From Chloroflexota bacterium (GTDB lineage: Bacteria > Chloroflexota > Ktedonobacteria > Ktedonobacterales > Ktedonobacteraceae): DNA of 64,000 nt. The notes below the pieces were generated by a model. It was not told the DNA's origin. It made no database searches and worked only from the letters and a program-made list of their open reading frames with translations. Made by a program: the position numbers and the translations under genes. How positions within the stretch are numbered: position 1 is the stretch's first letter; every line of letters begins with the position of its first letter. This document shows positions 37,332-46,846 of this stretch, piece after piece. Location: positions 6,381 through 70,380 of the forward strand of contig CADDZH010000011.1 of NCBI GenBank assembly GCA_902812455.1. The letters run 5' to 3'.

Positions 37332-37898
37332 TTACAGATCGCGCTCTTGAAATTCAAATTCTTCTCGCAGCAAGCTCACAAATATGGGAACATGCCGGTT
37401 TAAAGTATCTAACACATCGCGAATCGTCATAGGTGGATTTCGCAAGCCCTCAGCTTGTCTTATCAATATTTCTATCATCTTTGCTGGCTCTAAACGAAAT
37501 AGAGCCACTAGAAATTTGTCAGGAGATTGAGCCTCAACCTCAAAAGGAGCCAGGAGATTTTCAGGGAAATCTTTGAGATTTTGGGTGACAATGATTTGAG
37601 CTTTGCAAGCTACTGCTGCAGCCAATACATGCCGATCTTTCTCATTGTTTGGCATTGAAGCAATCAATGGTTTGTGATGTGTAACAAATGCCTCATTGAA
37701 ATGCTCACTTATATTTGTTATGAGACGCTGAGCTTTTTCTTCGGGCATACCTCTTTCAACCAGATTACGGCGGACTTCTTCGAGGATTTCATCAGTTAAT
37801 TTCAGTCTGTACAAATCTGCGCTAGCAGCACGCAAGAGAGTATCTCGAAGGGAAGCAGGGAAAAGGACGCATGCATCAAGTACAGCTATAAGTGGCAT
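37332..37898 (-). CDS. PIN-domain toxin-like ribonuclease
   Basis: The 188-residue protein has a PIN domain: AVLDACVLFPASLRDTLL with the first metal-binding Asp at residue 8, LTDEILEEVRRNL, NNEKDRHVLAAAVACKAQII with the second acidic pair, and VTQNLKDFPENLL. PIN toxins of the VapC kind cleave tRNA or rRNA. The sequence is AT-richer than its surroundings. The adjacent upstream gene encodes an excisionase-like DNA-binding protein, so the two form a probable toxin-antitoxin pair with the antitoxin first. ATG 37898 is preceded by GGAAAG at a slightly long distance. Confidence 0.8.
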   Translation of the reverse strand: MPLIAVLDACVLFPASLRDTLLRAASADLYRLKLTDEILEEVRRNLVERGMPEEKAQRLITNISEHFNEAFVTHHKPLIASMPNNEKDRHVLAAAVACKAQIIVTQNLKDFPENLLAPFEVEAQSPDKFLVALFRLEPAKMIEILIRQAEGLRNPPMTIRDVLDTLNRHVPIFVSLLREEFEFQERDL

Positions 37899-37936
37899 AT
37901 ATCCAAATATCTTTCCGCACTACAAAACAACAGAAT

Positions 37937-37981
37937 ATTAAGGGTTCATATTCTTAATGATATGTCTGCATACATATGTAT
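37937..37981. promoter_or_regulatory. Inverted repeats between antitoxin and toxin genes
   Basis: ATTAAG/CTTAAT (37937-37958, 10-base loop) and the perfect palindrome TACATATGTA (37971-37980). They lie in the 93-base gap between the two genes and could be an RNA hairpin limiting toxin synthesis or a binding site for the antitoxin. Confidence 0.35.
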
Positions 37982-37991
37982 TGTAGGCATA

Positions 37992-38429
37992 TCAGTCGTA
38001 CATTCCCGATTCCTGGCTGATTTGTGCAATTTCGTCCAGAGCTTGCTCTCTCTCCTTATCACGCTGCTCTTTATAACGCATGAGGTCACTGAAGCGAATG
38101 CGACGATGCGTTCCAACTGTGATAAAGGGTATCTTACCTTCCTCCAGCAGTTTGATTAAGTATGGCCTTGAGACATTTAGAATATCTGCTGCTTCCTGGG
38201 TAGTTAGCTCTTTATGTTCAGGCACGATAAAGATGGCTCTGCCGCGCATCATATGATAGACTACTTGACGAAGTACGTAGAACACTGACTTCGGTAATTC
38301 GATTGCTTCCCCACTAGGCCCAATAAGTTTAGGTACCGAGTTGCTATTCTGTAATACCCCCTGGATCTTATTTAAGGCAGGGCGCTCACTTTCCTGAGCT
38401 GTGATCGGCTCATGTTCTAATACTGCCAT
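37992..38429 (-). CDS. Excisionase-type DNA-binding antitoxin
   Basis: The 145-residue protein has a MerR/excisionase-type helix-turn-helix at about residues 72-120: ELTTQEAADILNVSRPYLIK, then LLEEGKIPFITVGTHRRIRF. This arrangement is typical of DNA-binding partners of PIN toxins. The N-terminal ~65 residues include GPSGEAIELPKSVFYVLRQV, a region often seen in the same family. It precedes the PIN gene by 93 bases and should repress the pair. ATG 38429 has AAAGGATCG upstream on the minus strand. Confidence 0.82.
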   Translation of the reverse strand: MAVLEHEPITAQESERPALNKIQGVLQNSNSVPKLIGPSGEAIELPKSVFYVLRQVVYHMMRGRAIFIVPEHKELTTQEAADILNVSRPYLIKLLEEGKIPFITVGTHRRIRFSDLMRYKEQRDKEREQALDEIAQISQESGMYD

Positions 38430-38533
38430 TTTCTATCGATCCTTTTTTAGCTCTCAGACAATTCTTTTCCTCACACTAAGATAGTACCATGTATCCGCAA
38501 TAAACGCAATAGGCAGCATGTAATTCTAATTTC

Positions 38534-38562
38534 TTGATTTTTCCCCAAACATTTGCTACGCT
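38534..38562 (+). promoter_or_regulatory. Putative promoter of the acyl-CoA synthetase gene
   Basis: TTGATT (38534-38539) and TACGCT (38557-38562) with a 17-base spacer, 48 bases before the start codon. Confidence 0.4.
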
Positions 38563-38610
38563 TAGCTCATAGAGGGTAGTAATAGTGTACATTGCAGAGG
38601 AGAGTTTGCC

Positions 38611-40359
38611 ATGATTGAGACGAGAGAAGCAGCGTCTGATGCGCACGTTGAGCAAGCGGAACGTTATTGGAGTTATGCCAGTGGCACCAGCGATACCCCT
38701 CTGTTGGGCCTGACCATCGGCGATCTATTTGATCAAACTGTAGCGAAGTATCCTGATAACATGGCCCTTATTTCGCGGCAACAGCAGGTACGCCTGACCT
38801 ATCGCGAATTACAGGCCGAGGTGAACCAGTGCGCGAAGGGCCTCATGCGGCTCGGATTCCAGAAGGGACAGCGGGTTGGCATCTGGGCTCCCAATCGCTC
38901 CGAGTGGTGTATCACCCAGTTCGCGACCGCCAAAATCGGCGTCATCCTGGTGAATATCAATCCTGCCTACCGCCTTCATGAACTTGAGTACGCACTGAAG
39001 CAGTCGGGATGCAGCGGTGTCGTCATCGCGCCCCAATTCAAATCCTCGAACTACACCGAGATGCTCTATACGCTGGCTCCTGAACTCAAAGATTGCGAGC
39101 CGGGTAAGCTGCAGGCCGCGAAGCTGCCTGATCTGACCACTGTAATCCGCCTCAGTTCAGAAAAGGTGCCCGGTATGTTTAGCTGGGACGAGGTGATGGA
39201 GATGGGGGCAGCCGTGAGCGACGAAGAACTTGGCCAGCGGCAGCGCGATCTGGAATTCGATGATGCGATTAACATCCAGTACACCAGTGGCACGACCGGA
39301 TTCCCCAAGGGGGCGACCCTCAGCCACCACAATATCCTGAACAATGGCTACTTCGTCGCCCGCCTGCAGAATTTCACCCACAAAGACAAGCTGTGTATCC
39401 CCGTGCCGCTGTATCACTGCTTTGGTATGGTTCTGGGCAACCTGGCCTGCGTCACGCACGGAGCCACCATGGTCTATCCCTCGGATGGCTTTGATCCGCT
39501 TGCTGTGCTGCAAGCGGTGCAGGAAGAGAAATGCACTGCTCTCTATGGCGTGCCCACCATGTTTATTGCCGAGCTTGAGCATCCCGATTTCTCCAGGTTC
39601 GATCTCTCCAGCCTGCGCACAGGAGTCATGGCGGGATCACCCTGCCCGGTTGAGGTCATGAAAAAGGTGATCTCGCTCATGAACATGCGCGAAGTGGAGA
39701 TATGCTATGGGATGACCGAAACCAGCCCGGTTTCAACGCAAACCCGTATTGATGCGCCTCTTGAGAAGCGAGTCAGTACGGTTGGCCAGGTTCACCCGCA
39801 TATCGAGATCAAGATCGTTGATCCGGCCACCGGCAAGGTGGTGCCGGTTGGCACACCTGGTGAATTTTGCACGCGCGGCTACTGCATTATGCTGGGCTAC
39901 TGGAATAATCCAGAGGCAACGGCTGAGGCCATCGACAGTGCTCGCTGGATGCATACCGGTGACCTGGCGACCATGGATAAAGAGGGCTACGTCAATATCG
40001 TGGGCCGCATCAAGGACATGATCATTCGTGGCGGCGAGAACGTCTACCCGCGCGAGATCGAAGAGTTCCTCTATACCCATCCCAAGATCAGCGATGTCCA
40101 GGTCATCGGCGTACCCGATCCCAAATATGGCGAGGAGATCATGGCCTGGGTCAAGGTCAAGCCGGGCGAGCAGGTCACCGAGGAGGAACTTATAGCCTAC
40201 TGCAAGGGGCAGATCGCCCACTACAAGGTGCCGCGCTACTTCAAGTTCGTCAACGAGTTCCCCATGACGGTAACCGGCAAGATTCAGAAATTCGTCATGC
40301 GCCAGCAATCCATCGAGGAGCTTGGCCTGCAAAGCGCTGCCTCGATCAAGACGGCATAA
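38611..40359 (+). CDS. Fatty-acyl-CoA synthetase (AMP-forming)
   Basis: The 582-residue enzyme activates a carboxylic acid, most likely a fatty acid, with ATP and joins it to CoA. It has the P-loop [16 protein letters not shown], the [10 protein letters not shown] motif, [16 protein letters not shown]...WMHTGDLA with the AMP-binding Asp, the hinge [20 protein letters not shown] and the catalytic lysine in [12 protein letters not shown]. It resembles the FadD/ACSF2 medium-chain group. No membrane segment is seen. GAGGAGAG precedes ATG 38611 by about 9 bases. It stands alone with its own promoter-like sequence. Confidence 0.93.
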   Translation: MIETREAASDAHVEQAERYWSYASGTSDTPLLGLTIGDLFDQTVAKYPDNMALISRQQQVRLTYRELQAEVNQCAKGLMRLGFQKGQRVGIWAPNRSEWCITQFATAKIGVILVNINPAYRLHELEYALKQSGCSGVVIAPQFKSSNYTEMLYTLAPELKDCEPGKLQAAKLPDLTTVIRLSSEKVPGMFSWDEVMEMGAAVSDEELGQRQRDLEFDDAINIQYTSGTTGFPKGATLSHHNILNNGYFVARLQNFTHKDKLCIPVPLYHCFGMVLGNLACVTHGATMVYPSDGFDPLAVLQAVQEEKCTALYGVPTMFIAELEHPDFSRFDLSSLRTGVMAGSPCPVEVMKKVISLMNMREVEICYGMTETSPVSTQTRIDAPLEKRVSTVGQVHPHIEIKIVDPATGKVVPVGTPGEFCTRGYCIMLGYWNNPEATAEAIDSARWMHTGDLATMDKEGYVNIVGRIKDMIIRGGENVYPREIEEFLYTHPKISDVQVIGVPDPKYGEEIMAWVKVKPGEQVTEEELIAYCKGQIAHYKVPRYFKFVNEFPMTVTGKIQKFVMRQQSIEELGLQSAASIKTA

Positions 40360-40397
40360 GGGCGGGCGAATAAGGGGACGGTCAAAGAGGGCTCTTT

Positions 40398-41036
40398 TTA
40401 CGCCATCACACCCATCACAAGTATATTACCGGTTACGCCATCGAATACCAGTTGCCCATGATGGAAAACTGGTTGCGGGGTAGGTGTGACTTTCGTTGGT
40501 ATGGGAGGTCCTCCTTCAACGCGAAAATCGCCATAGACTTCGACATAACAGACGATCAGGCCAGGGTCGCTGACTCCCGTGTCAGCGTTTAAACCTTTGG
40601 GGTCATTGGCAACCTGGTTTGTAATGAAGAGAATGCGGGTAATAATGTAGTTGGGAGAGGTCTGGCGAATCCGCAAACCATTAAAGCTGCCAACTGTACT
40701 CATATACTGGCGCACATCCTGTTCGGTGAAGGTGGGAATGCTGCACAAATGAGGCTTGATGGCAGGCGCACCTTCACCATGGGCAGGATCTGATGCGATG
40801 CTGGGGATATGTTTGGGGTCGCAATGAGCTGTGGAGGTTGAGACTTTGACCGTGGGGATGACAAGCGTTCCAGTCAGATAGAGAGAGGTCTGGCCGGTTG
40901 GGCTGGTGTAAGCTGTACCGTTCCTTGATGAGGTCTGAGCAGAAATGCGGGCCCGTAGGCTCAGCACGCCCCAGGTTCCCGCAATGACAATAAGGACTGC
41001 AACGAGTCCCAAGACAAGGCTGCCCTTTTTCTTCAT
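40398..41036 (-). CDS. Membrane-anchored extracytoplasmic protein of unknown function
   Basis: The 212-residue protein has an uncleaved-looking signal anchor (residues 5-26, LVLGLVAVLIVIAGTWGVL) followed by a soluble exported domain. That domain has three cysteines, among them STAHCDPKHIPS and PHLCSIPTFTEQDVRQYM, and ends LVFDGVTGNILVMGV. No family is recognised. A perfect AGGAGG precedes ATG 41036 on the minus strand. It converges on the acyl-CoA synthetase gene; a small AAAGA/TCTTT hairpin with T tract lies at the junction (40384-40400). Confidence 0.6.
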   Translation of the reverse strand: MKKKGSLVLGLVAVLIVIAGTWGVLSLRARISAQTSSRNGTAYTSPTGQTSLYLTGTLVIPTVKVSTSTAHCDPKHIPSIASDPAHGEGAPAIKPHLCSIPTFTEQDVRQYMSTVGSFNGLRIRQTSPNYIITRILFITNQVANDPKGLNADTGVSDPGLIVCYVEVYGDFRVEGGPPIPTKVTPTPQPVFHHGQLVFDGVTGNILVMGVMA

Positions 41037-41150
41037 AGCTGTCCTCCTGATGTGCGAGCGAAGATGTGAGCAGAGCGAGAAAAATACTACCTCTATGGAG
41101 AGACGTATAAACTGAGAAAATGTTCCTCCTGCCTTCGCCAGTTAAAACTG

Positions 41151-41180
41151 TTAACTTGCAGCGGGCGCATGTGCTATAAT
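41151..41180 (+). promoter_or_regulatory. Putative extended -10 promoter of mrp
   Basis: TGCTATAAT (TATAAT at 41175-41180) is a perfect extended -10 box. TTAACT lies 18 bases upstream. The transcript would have a leader of about 200 bases that contains a family B repeat. Confidence 0.5.
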
Positions 41181-41254
41181 ATCTGAGTACAGAGGTCGGA
41201 ATTAATTTCTTGACACGTGCTTATCTCTTAACCAAAACATACAGGCATTTATAC

Positions 41255-41348
41255 GGGTCTCCATTCTTTGGGTGATTTATGAGCTGCCGATAAATCGGCG
41301 ATGGCCACGATAAATCGGGCCCTACATTTCACCTGGGAGATTGAGAGG
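41255..41348. repeat. Dispersed repeat family B, copy 7, in the mrp leader
   Basis: GGGTCTCCATTCTTTGGGTG, core GCCGATAAATCGGC, CGATAAATCGGGCCCTACA and right arm TTTCACCTGGGAGATTGAGA. It lies between the putative promoter and the mrp start codon. Confidence 0.75.
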
Positions 41349-41385
41349 CATTTATGCAGATATATTGCTGAGAGGAAAAGGGGAC

Positions 41386-42420
41386 ATGGCGGAAACTATT
41401 ACTGCCGATATGGTTATTCATGATGTAGTGACGAAATACCCGGCGACGGTTAAGGTCTTTCACGGGCATGGGTTGCCCTGCACGGCGTGCGCTGTCGGCT
41501 CGCGCGAGAGCATTGCGGGCGGCGCTCGCACCCATCGCTTCAGTCCAGACAAGCTGGAGGTCTTGCTGCAGGACCTGAACGCGGTTATAAATGGGCAGCC
41601 TACCTCGGTTGCGCCGAAGAAAGCGCCGGTTGGGCGCGGTGTTCCGCTGCAAATGGCTACAGCCAGCCCAGATCGCAAGATCAAGCAGGTGATCGCGGTC
41701 ATGAGCGGCAAGGGTGGCGTTGGCAAGTCGCTGGTGACAGGCCTGTTGACCGTTTCATTGAGGCGCCAGGGGCTGCGTGTAGGCATTCTTGATGGCGATA
41801 TTACCGGCCCCAGCATTGCCCGCATGTTTGGTACCAAAGGTGTGCCGGCCAAGTCGGCCAGCGGCGGGATCGAGCCATTGACAAGCCGGGGCGGAATCAA
41901 GATCATGTCTATGAACATGTTCCTTGAGAGCGAAATCGACCCGATCATCTGGCGCGGCCCGATGGTTTCTATGGCGATCAAGCAGTTCTATAGCGATGTT
42001 GATTGGGGTGAGCTTGATTACCTGCTGGTTGATCTTCCTCCCGGCACATCAGATGCGCCGATGACGGTGTTGCAATCCCTGCCGGTTGATGGTGTGATCA
42101 TCGTCTCTTCGCCGCAGTTGCTGGCCACGATGGTGGTGATGAAATGTATCAATATGGTACGCCAGCTCAAGGGGGTTATTGTAGGCGTGGTGGAGAATAT
42201 GGCCTACTTTGAGACGCCTGATGGTGAGCGTTACGAGATCTTCGGCCCGAGCAATGGCCCCGAGCTGGTCAACATGACCGGCGCGCCTCTACTGGCTCAG
42301 TTGCCCATCGACCCACAGCTTACATCGTTATGTGATGCCGGTCGCATCGAGGAGTATCACGCGCAGGCCTACGATGAGCTTGCATCTAATTTTGTCAATA
42401 CATTGAAGATTAGACGCTAG
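41386..42420 (+). CDS. Mrp/NBP35-family ATPase with N-terminal DUF1858 domain
   Basis: The 344-residue protein combines a DUF1858 domain (residues 1-75, with HGHGLPCTACAVGSRESI and Cys32/Cys35) with a ParA/MinD-type ATPase that has the deviant Walker A SGKGGVGKS at 107-115. It further contains GDITGPSIARMFG, DLPPGTSDAPMTVLQ and VVENMAYFETPDGE. Mrp proteins hold and deliver iron-sulfur clusters; the usual C-terminal CxxC is not obvious (only one Cys in the last third), so the cluster site may differ. ATG 41386 follows AGAGGA at 9 bases; the in-frame start at 41341 lies in repeat sequence. A terminator follows. Confidence 0.88.
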   Translation: MAETITADMVIHDVVTKYPATVKVFHGHGLPCTACAVGSRESIAGGARTHRFSPDKLEVLLQDLNAVINGQPTSVAPKKAPVGRGVPLQMATASPDRKIKQVIAVMSGKGGVGKSLVTGLLTVSLRRQGLRVGILDGDITGPSIARMFGTKGVPAKSASGGIEPLTSRGGIKIMSMNMFLESEIDPIIWRGPMVSMAIKQFYSDVDWGELDYLLVDLPPGTSDAPMTVLQSLPVDGVIIVSSPQLLATMVVMKCINMVRQLKGVIVGVVENMAYFETPDGERYEIFGPSNGPELVNMTGAPLLAQLPIDPQLTSLCDAGRIEEYHAQAYDELASNFVNTLKIRR

Positions 42421-42427
42421 CGCAGCC

Positions 42428-42613
42428 ATGTCATCCTAAGCGAAGCGAAGGATCTCGCTCGATCGGCAGCGGATGTCTCCCCTTCGTGCCTCAGGGCTTC
42501 GGCTCACTCGCTCAACATGACATGGGTGAGGCAGTGGATGTTTCCCCTTCACTATTACCTCTTCCCCGAAGAGGGTGGTTCAGGGCTTCGGCTCACTCGC
42601 TCAACATGACATG
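42428..42613. repeat. Dispersed repeat family A, copy 3 (double)
   Basis: ATGTCATCCTAAGCGAAGCG at the left, and two partly duplicated right ends (CAGGGCTTCGGCTCACTCGC followed by TCAACATGACATG, at about 42492-42523 and 42581-42613). It fills the space between mrp and hflX. Confidence 0.7.
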
Positions 42614-42614
42614 A

Positions 42615-42651
42615 TAAGCTGGCCCAGCATAGGTGGGCCAGCTTATTTTTT
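42615..42651 (+). terminator. Bidirectional terminator between mrp and hflX
   Basis: AAGCTGGCCCA (42616-42626) pairs with TGGGCCAGCTT (42634-42644), followed by ATTTTTT. It overlaps the hflX stop codon on the other strand, so it serves mrp and possibly the converging hflX transcript. Confidence 0.85.
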
Positions 42652-43992
42652 GAATATCATCCCCGCGCGTTTCTTAGGTGCAGGCGCGACCTGGAACTGC
42701 ATAAACGGGCCGCTATGATTGGATGGCATGTGGCCACGTAAGTGCGTGCCGCATTCCTCGTAGTCCTCGCACTCGATTGTGCCATACTGGTGAAATTGGG
42801 CTACAAGGTCGCCCCGGTCGTATGGAATGAGTACATCGAGCGCGACGAACTGCGAGACGAGGTTCTCACTGATGCAGTGCATCAGGTCTTCGATGCCTGT
42901 CCCTCGCAATGCTGATACCCTTACTGCAGGCAGTGTCGCGGCCATGCCTGCCAGCTCCAGATGAGTATCAGGATGCAAGAGATCGAGCTTGTTGAGCGCG
43001 ATGATGGTTGGGCGGCCTGCTGCTCCGATCTCTTCCAGCACCTGCTCAACGGCTTCAACCTGCCGGTTGACCGCCGGGTATGCTGCATTGACCACGTGGA
43101 CGAGCAAGTCGGCCTCGGCTACCTCTTCAAGGGTGGCGCGGAAAGCTGCAACCAGCGTCGTGGGCAGGCGCTGCACAAAGCCCACGGTATCGGTGAGGAG
43201 AAACTCCTGCCCGCCTGCGAGGCGAACACGGCGCGTCATCGGATCCAGCGTGGCGAAAAGCCGATCCTCAGCCAGGCTGCTGGCATCGGCGAGCCGGTTG
43301 AGCAGCGTTGATTTGCCTGCATTGGTATAACCAACCAAGGCTACAACGGGCGCCCCAGTATTTTTGCGGCGCTCCCGGTGTAGGTGCCGGTGCGTGCGTA
43401 CATGCTCCAACTCCTCCAGCAACTGCTCCTTCTGGCGGCGCAGCAAGCGGCGGTCTACCTCGATCTGCTTCTCACCTTCACCGCGCTGCTGCACGCTGCC
43501 CTTCTGCCGCGACAGGTGCGACCACTGGCGGGCAAGGCGGGGCAGATCGTACTCGATCTGCGCCAGTTCAACCTGCAAGCGCCCCTCTTTGGTGCGAGCG
43601 CGCTGGCCAAAGATGATCAGGATGAGCGCCGTTCTATCCAGTACCTGTACTTCAAGCTCACGTTCCAGCGTGCGGTGCTGCCCAGGCGCTAGCTCGAGGT
43701 CGAAGATTACGCCATCGCAGTTATAGTAGCGGGCAAGTTCGGCTATTTCCTGTACCTTCCCTGAGCCTAGCAGTGTGCCGGGGTTAGGACGAGCGATGCG
43801 CTGGGTGACACGGTCTACACAGGTCACTCCCGCCGTTGCTGCCAACTGCGCGAGCTCGTCAAGGGACTCCTCCACTGGCCAGTCACTGCCCGGCATGTCT
43901 ACTCCAACCAGGACGGCGCGCTCAGGGGCGCGAGAAAGTAACCTGCTCGATGCTGTATCTGTTTCTGCTCCCTGTATGTTTTGCTCTGCCAT
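42643..43992 (-). CDS. hflX: Ribosome-associated GTPase HflX
   Basis: The 449-residue GTPase splits stalled or stressed ribosomes. The N-terminal HflX domain contains DRVTQRIARPNPGTLLGSGK and ARYYNCDGVIFDLELAPGQ, then RLQVELAQIEYDLPRL and a long coiled coil. The G domain has GYTNAGKSTLLNRL (G1), DPMTRRV (G2), LTDTVGFVQRLP (G3) and ALNKLDLL (G4). The frame is open 96 codons further upstream but that part overlaps the Uma2 gene in another frame. ATG 43992, 7 bases after the Uma2 stop codon, begins the recognisable protein. A ~40-residue C-terminal tail is not typical. Confidence 0.93.
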   Translation of the reverse strand: MAEQNIQGAETDTASSRLLSRAPERAVLVGVDMPGSDWPVEESLDELAQLAATAGVTCVDRVTQRIARPNPGTLLGSGKVQEIAELARYYNCDGVIFDLELAPGQHRTLERELEVQVLDRTALILIIFGQRARTKEGRLQVELAQIEYDLPRLARQWSHLSRQKGSVQQRGEGEKQIEVDRRLLRRQKEQLLEELEHVRTHRHLHRERRKNTGAPVVALVGYTNAGKSTLLNRLADASSLAEDRLFATLDPMTRRVRLAGGQEFLLTDTVGFVQRLPTTLVAAFRATLEEVAEADLLVHVVNAAYPAVNRQVEAVEQVLEEIGAAGRPTIIALNKLDLLHPDTHLELAGMAATLPAVRVSALRGTGIEDLMHCISENLVSQFVALDVLIPYDRGDLVAQFHQYGTIECEDYEECGTHLRGHMPSNHSGPFMQFQVAPAPKKRAGMIFKK

Positions 43993-43999
43993 ATATTTA

Positions 44000-44665
44000 C
44001 TATACCTGGTCGGGATCGATTCCGAGTGCGCGCAGCCTCTCAGCAAGAACTTCAGCTCGTTGAGCTTCTGCTTCTGCCTGGGTGAGCCGCAACTGCCCAT
44101 GCTGGTTGTAGAGGCGAAGGTAGGGGCCATCCGGCACCAGCCAGCTCTCCAGTTGGGCGCTCCACAGGCGCCCACGCGCCTCTGCCCGCAGCGGCTGGAA
44201 CCTCCCCTGCTCTCTGTCGAAGTGCCAGCCCAGCAAGCGTCGAGAGGCAGGACGCCAGATCGGCGGGATATTGGGGTCATACGCGAAGTATTCTTCCACC
44301 CTCATCCTGGCATACTTCGATGGCTTCTCCTTGAGATCCTTTCTCCAGGTCTCATCCGATGCAATCTCAAACACCACCTGCGGCGGGCCGTTCTTTTCCA
44401 CACGCCAGCTTCTCACGTGGCGAAAGCTCACTCCTTTGATCACCGCAATATCAGGAGCCAGTGGGTACTCGGTGGGGTTGGATGTGGTGTAGAAATTCAG
44501 ATTCTCGTAGATGGCGCACCGTTGCCCGTGAAAGAGCCACTGGAGCACTTCCACCAGGTAGTGCACCAGCGCGGCATGGAAGGATGTTTCCCCCATCAGA
44601 TCCTCCTCGGTGGGGTGGGAGTCGTAGTAGTAGACCACCTCGTCGTCTATATGTTGTGCCATCAT
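44000..44665 (-). CDS. Uma2-family (DUF820) endonuclease-like protein
   Basis: The 221-residue protein has the Uma2 PD-(D/E)xK fold. YPLAPDIAVIKG carries the catalytic Asp, VVFEIASDETWRKDLKEK carries the Glu and the Lys, and KYARMRVEEYFAYDP is the conserved following segment. A heptad-like C-terminal helix (QAEAEAQRAEVLAERLRALG) follows, common in cyanobacterial and Chloroflexota members. The biological target is unknown; these genes are highly amplified in such genomes. AAAGGAG lies 3 bases before ATG 44665 and 6 before ATG 44662, so the second may be used. It precedes hflX. Confidence 0.88.
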   Translation of the reverse strand: MMAQHIDDEVVYYYDSHPTEEDLMGETSFHAALVHYLVEVLQWLFHGQRCAIYENLNFYTTSNPTEYPLAPDIAVIKGVSFRHVRSWRVEKNGPPQVVFEIASDETWRKDLKEKPSKYARMRVEEYFAYDPNIPPIWRPASRRLLGWHFDREQGRFQPLRAEARGRLWSAQLESWLVPDGPYLRLYNQHGQLRLTQAEAEAQRAEVLAERLRALGIDPDQV

Positions 44666-44748
44666 GTGCTCCTTTCGTTCACGCTCTGCGGTCGCTTACC
44701 CCAATGTCCTCTCCCCCAGTGATTTTCTCTCACCGCTTGCCCCTGTGA

Positions 44749-44819
44749 TGTCACCCTGAACGAAGTGAAGGGTCTCTATGTTCATCGTGGGAGATCCTTC
44801 GCTCCGCTCAGGATGACAT
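44749..44819. repeat. Dispersed repeat family A, copy 4
   Basis: TGTCACCCTGAACGAAGTGA at the left and TCGCTCCGCTCAGGATGACA at the right, inverted ends around a short centre. It lies between the converging-side ABC-F gene end and the Uma2 gene start. Confidence 0.75.
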
Positions 44820-44918
44820 GGAAGGCGCCTTGCCCTCTTTATAAGAGAGCAAGCAGTGCTGCACTGATGATACCATATATGCAAGGAGCCAACAAGAGAT
44901 GGCTCCCTTTCTCACGTT

Positions 44919-46529
44919 CTACGCCCGTTTCAGCAATTCGTCATGCTCGGTTGCATAGGGCATAATGCGGCCCTCCGGCATGAGCAGCAGTGTATCGGCT
45001 TGCAGGTAGCGCACGAATTCGACATCGTGCGTTACAGCAATGATCGTGCCGTTGTAGTTGCTCAAGGCCTCGCCGATCACGCCACGCGAGAGCACATCGA
45101 GGTGCGTTGTTGGCTCGTCCAGGATCAGCAGGTTTGGGCCATCCAGCACCATTTTCGCCAGCGCGAGGCGCGTTTTCTCGCCGCCGCTCAGCGTTCCCAC
45201 CTGCTGGAAGACCCTGCCGCCGCCGAATAAAAAGCGGCCCAGTACTGCTCGTACTCGTTTGGGGTCCTCTGGCAGTATCTCAGTAGCCTCGCCCAGCACC
45301 GTATTCTCGTAGTCGAGCCCCTCGTTCTCCTGGGCATAGTAGCCTATGCGCACGCGATCGCCCATGGTCACGCTTCCCCCATTGAGAGGCGTCATGCCGA
45401 GCAGGGTGCGCAGGAGCGTTGTTTTGCCTGCGCCGTTCACCCCGACGATTACCATGCGCTGCCCGCGCTCAAGCTGGAAGCTGATGTTGCGGAACACCTC
45501 TTTGCTACCATAACGCTTGGTAAGATGCTTTGCTTGCAGCACGATGCGCCCGCTCTGCTGGCGCACAGGAAAGTCGATCTTGATGCGCCGGCTGGCCTGT
45601 GGGAGCACTGGTTTACTTGCCTCGAGCTGGGCAATGCGCCTGTCTATAGCGATGCGCTGGCTGACGCGAGTGGCGCCAAATCCGCGTAGCTTGTCGGATG
45701 TCTTGCGCAGGCGAGCAATCTCGCGCTCCTGCTGTGCCCGCGTGCGCTCTATCTGCGCCAGGGCATCGCCGGAGAGGGTGATGTAGTTCGAGTAGTTGCC
45801 CTTGTACTCTTCCAGCTTGTGCGTGAACTCGTTCAGGCGCAGTATTTTAGTAATGCTGTGGTCGAGCAGGTCGATGTCGTGTGAGACGATCAACAGCGCT
45901 CCACTATAGTGATCGAGAAACTCCATCAGCCAGCCGGTAGCATCCACATCCAGGAAGTTGGTCGGCTCGTCGAGCAGCAAGAGATCGGGGGCCTGGAAGA
46001 GCAAACGGGCCAGGGCAAGTTTCGTCTTCTGCCCGCCGCTCAACGTGGATACCTTTCGTTCTAAGGTGACCCCGCTAAGGTTCAGACCGGCAATCAGTTG
46101 TCCGGCACGTGCATCGGCATCGTAGTAACCCATGCCATCGAGCATGTCCTGTACCTGCTCGAGCCGCTTTAACAATAGAGGTAGGCTGCCTTCGTTCGCT
46201 GCTTCCGCTATTTCGTTTGTCAGAACTTCATAGGCTGCGATGGCCGTATCAAGACCGGTGCTGCTGAAGATATAATTGCGCACGGTGATGCCTTCTTCCA
46301 CGGATGCTTCATGCGCCACATCCTGTGACAGGTAGCCGAAGCTGCGTGGGCGTATAACGGAGCCTGTATCAGCATCTTGCTCTCCCGCTATGATTTTAAG
46401 TAGCGAGCTTTTGCCGGCGCCATTCACGCCGATCAGTCCTACCTTTTCGCCAGGGGCTACTGTGAACGATACATCATCCAGCACGAGGCGCGGGCCATAT
46501 GAGAGAGAGACATGATTTACCTGTAACAT
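44919..46529 (-). CDS. ABC-F family ATP-binding protein
   Basis: The 536-residue soluble protein has two ABC ATPase domains without membrane segments: Walker A GVNGAGKSS and GVNGAGKTT, signatures LSGGQKTKLALA and LSGGEKTRLALA, and Walker B LLLLDEPTNFLD and LLILDEPTTHLD. A linker between them (residues ~235-310, DALAQIERTRAQQEREIARL) is the P-site tRNA interaction motif region. ABC-F proteins act on ribosomes, either as translation factors (EttA/Uup/YdiF) or as antibiotic protection proteins. The linker is not long enough to claim resistance. ATG 46529 is preferred (AAAGGA, 6 bases) over 46544. Confidence 0.92.
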   Translation of the reverse strand: MLQVNHVSLSYGPRLVLDDVSFTVAPGEKVGLIGVNGAGKSSLLKIIAGEQDADTGSVIRPRSFGYLSQDVAHEASVEEGITVRNYIFSSTGLDTAIAAYEVLTNEIAEAANEGSLPLLLKRLEQVQDMLDGMGYYDADARAGQLIAGLNLSGVTLERKVSTLSGGQKTKLALARLLFQAPDLLLLDEPTNFLDVDATGWLMEFLDHYSGALLIVSHDIDLLDHSITKILRLNEFTHKLEEYKGNYSNYITLSGDALAQIERTRAQQEREIARLRKTSDKLRGFGATRVSQRIAIDRRIAQLEASKPVLPQASRRIKIDFPVRQQSGRIVLQAKHLTKRYGSKEVFRNISFQLERGQRMVIVGVNGAGKTTLLRTLLGMTPLNGGSVTMGDRVRIGYYAQENEGLDYENTVLGEATEILPEDPKRVRAVLGRFLFGGGRVFQQVGTLSGGEKTRLALAKMVLDGPNLLILDEPTTHLDVLSRGVIGEALSNYNGTIIAVTHDVEFVRYLQADTLLLMPEGRIMPYATEHDELLKRA

Positions 46530-46564
46530 TGCCGATCCTTTCATTCCTTAAAAATTCCGAACCG

Positions 46565-46658
46565 CTCACGTTGAGCGAGTGAGCCGAAGCCCTGAGGAAC
46601 GAAGGGGAAACATCCGTTGCCCATCAACAGAGATCCTTCGCTACGCTCAGGATGACAT
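46565..46658. repeat. Dispersed repeat family A, copy 5
   Basis: CTCACGTTGAGCGAGTGAGC at the left and CGCTACGCTCAGGATGACAT at the right, in the leader of the ABC-F gene. Confidence 0.75.
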
Positions 46659-46846
46659 GATGCGCCTTGCCTGGACTGAATATGACGGCATGTTCCAGCA
46701 GGGCGCAGAGATTGGCAGGCACGCCCTCGCGTATGGATGAAGTGTAATGGGGGAACATGGCGTACTGTGCCGCAGGACGATCATCCGCGAGAGCCGATAC
46801 CTGGCGACACACGCCAAAGAGAAGATTGAGGAAGGAATGTAACGTG

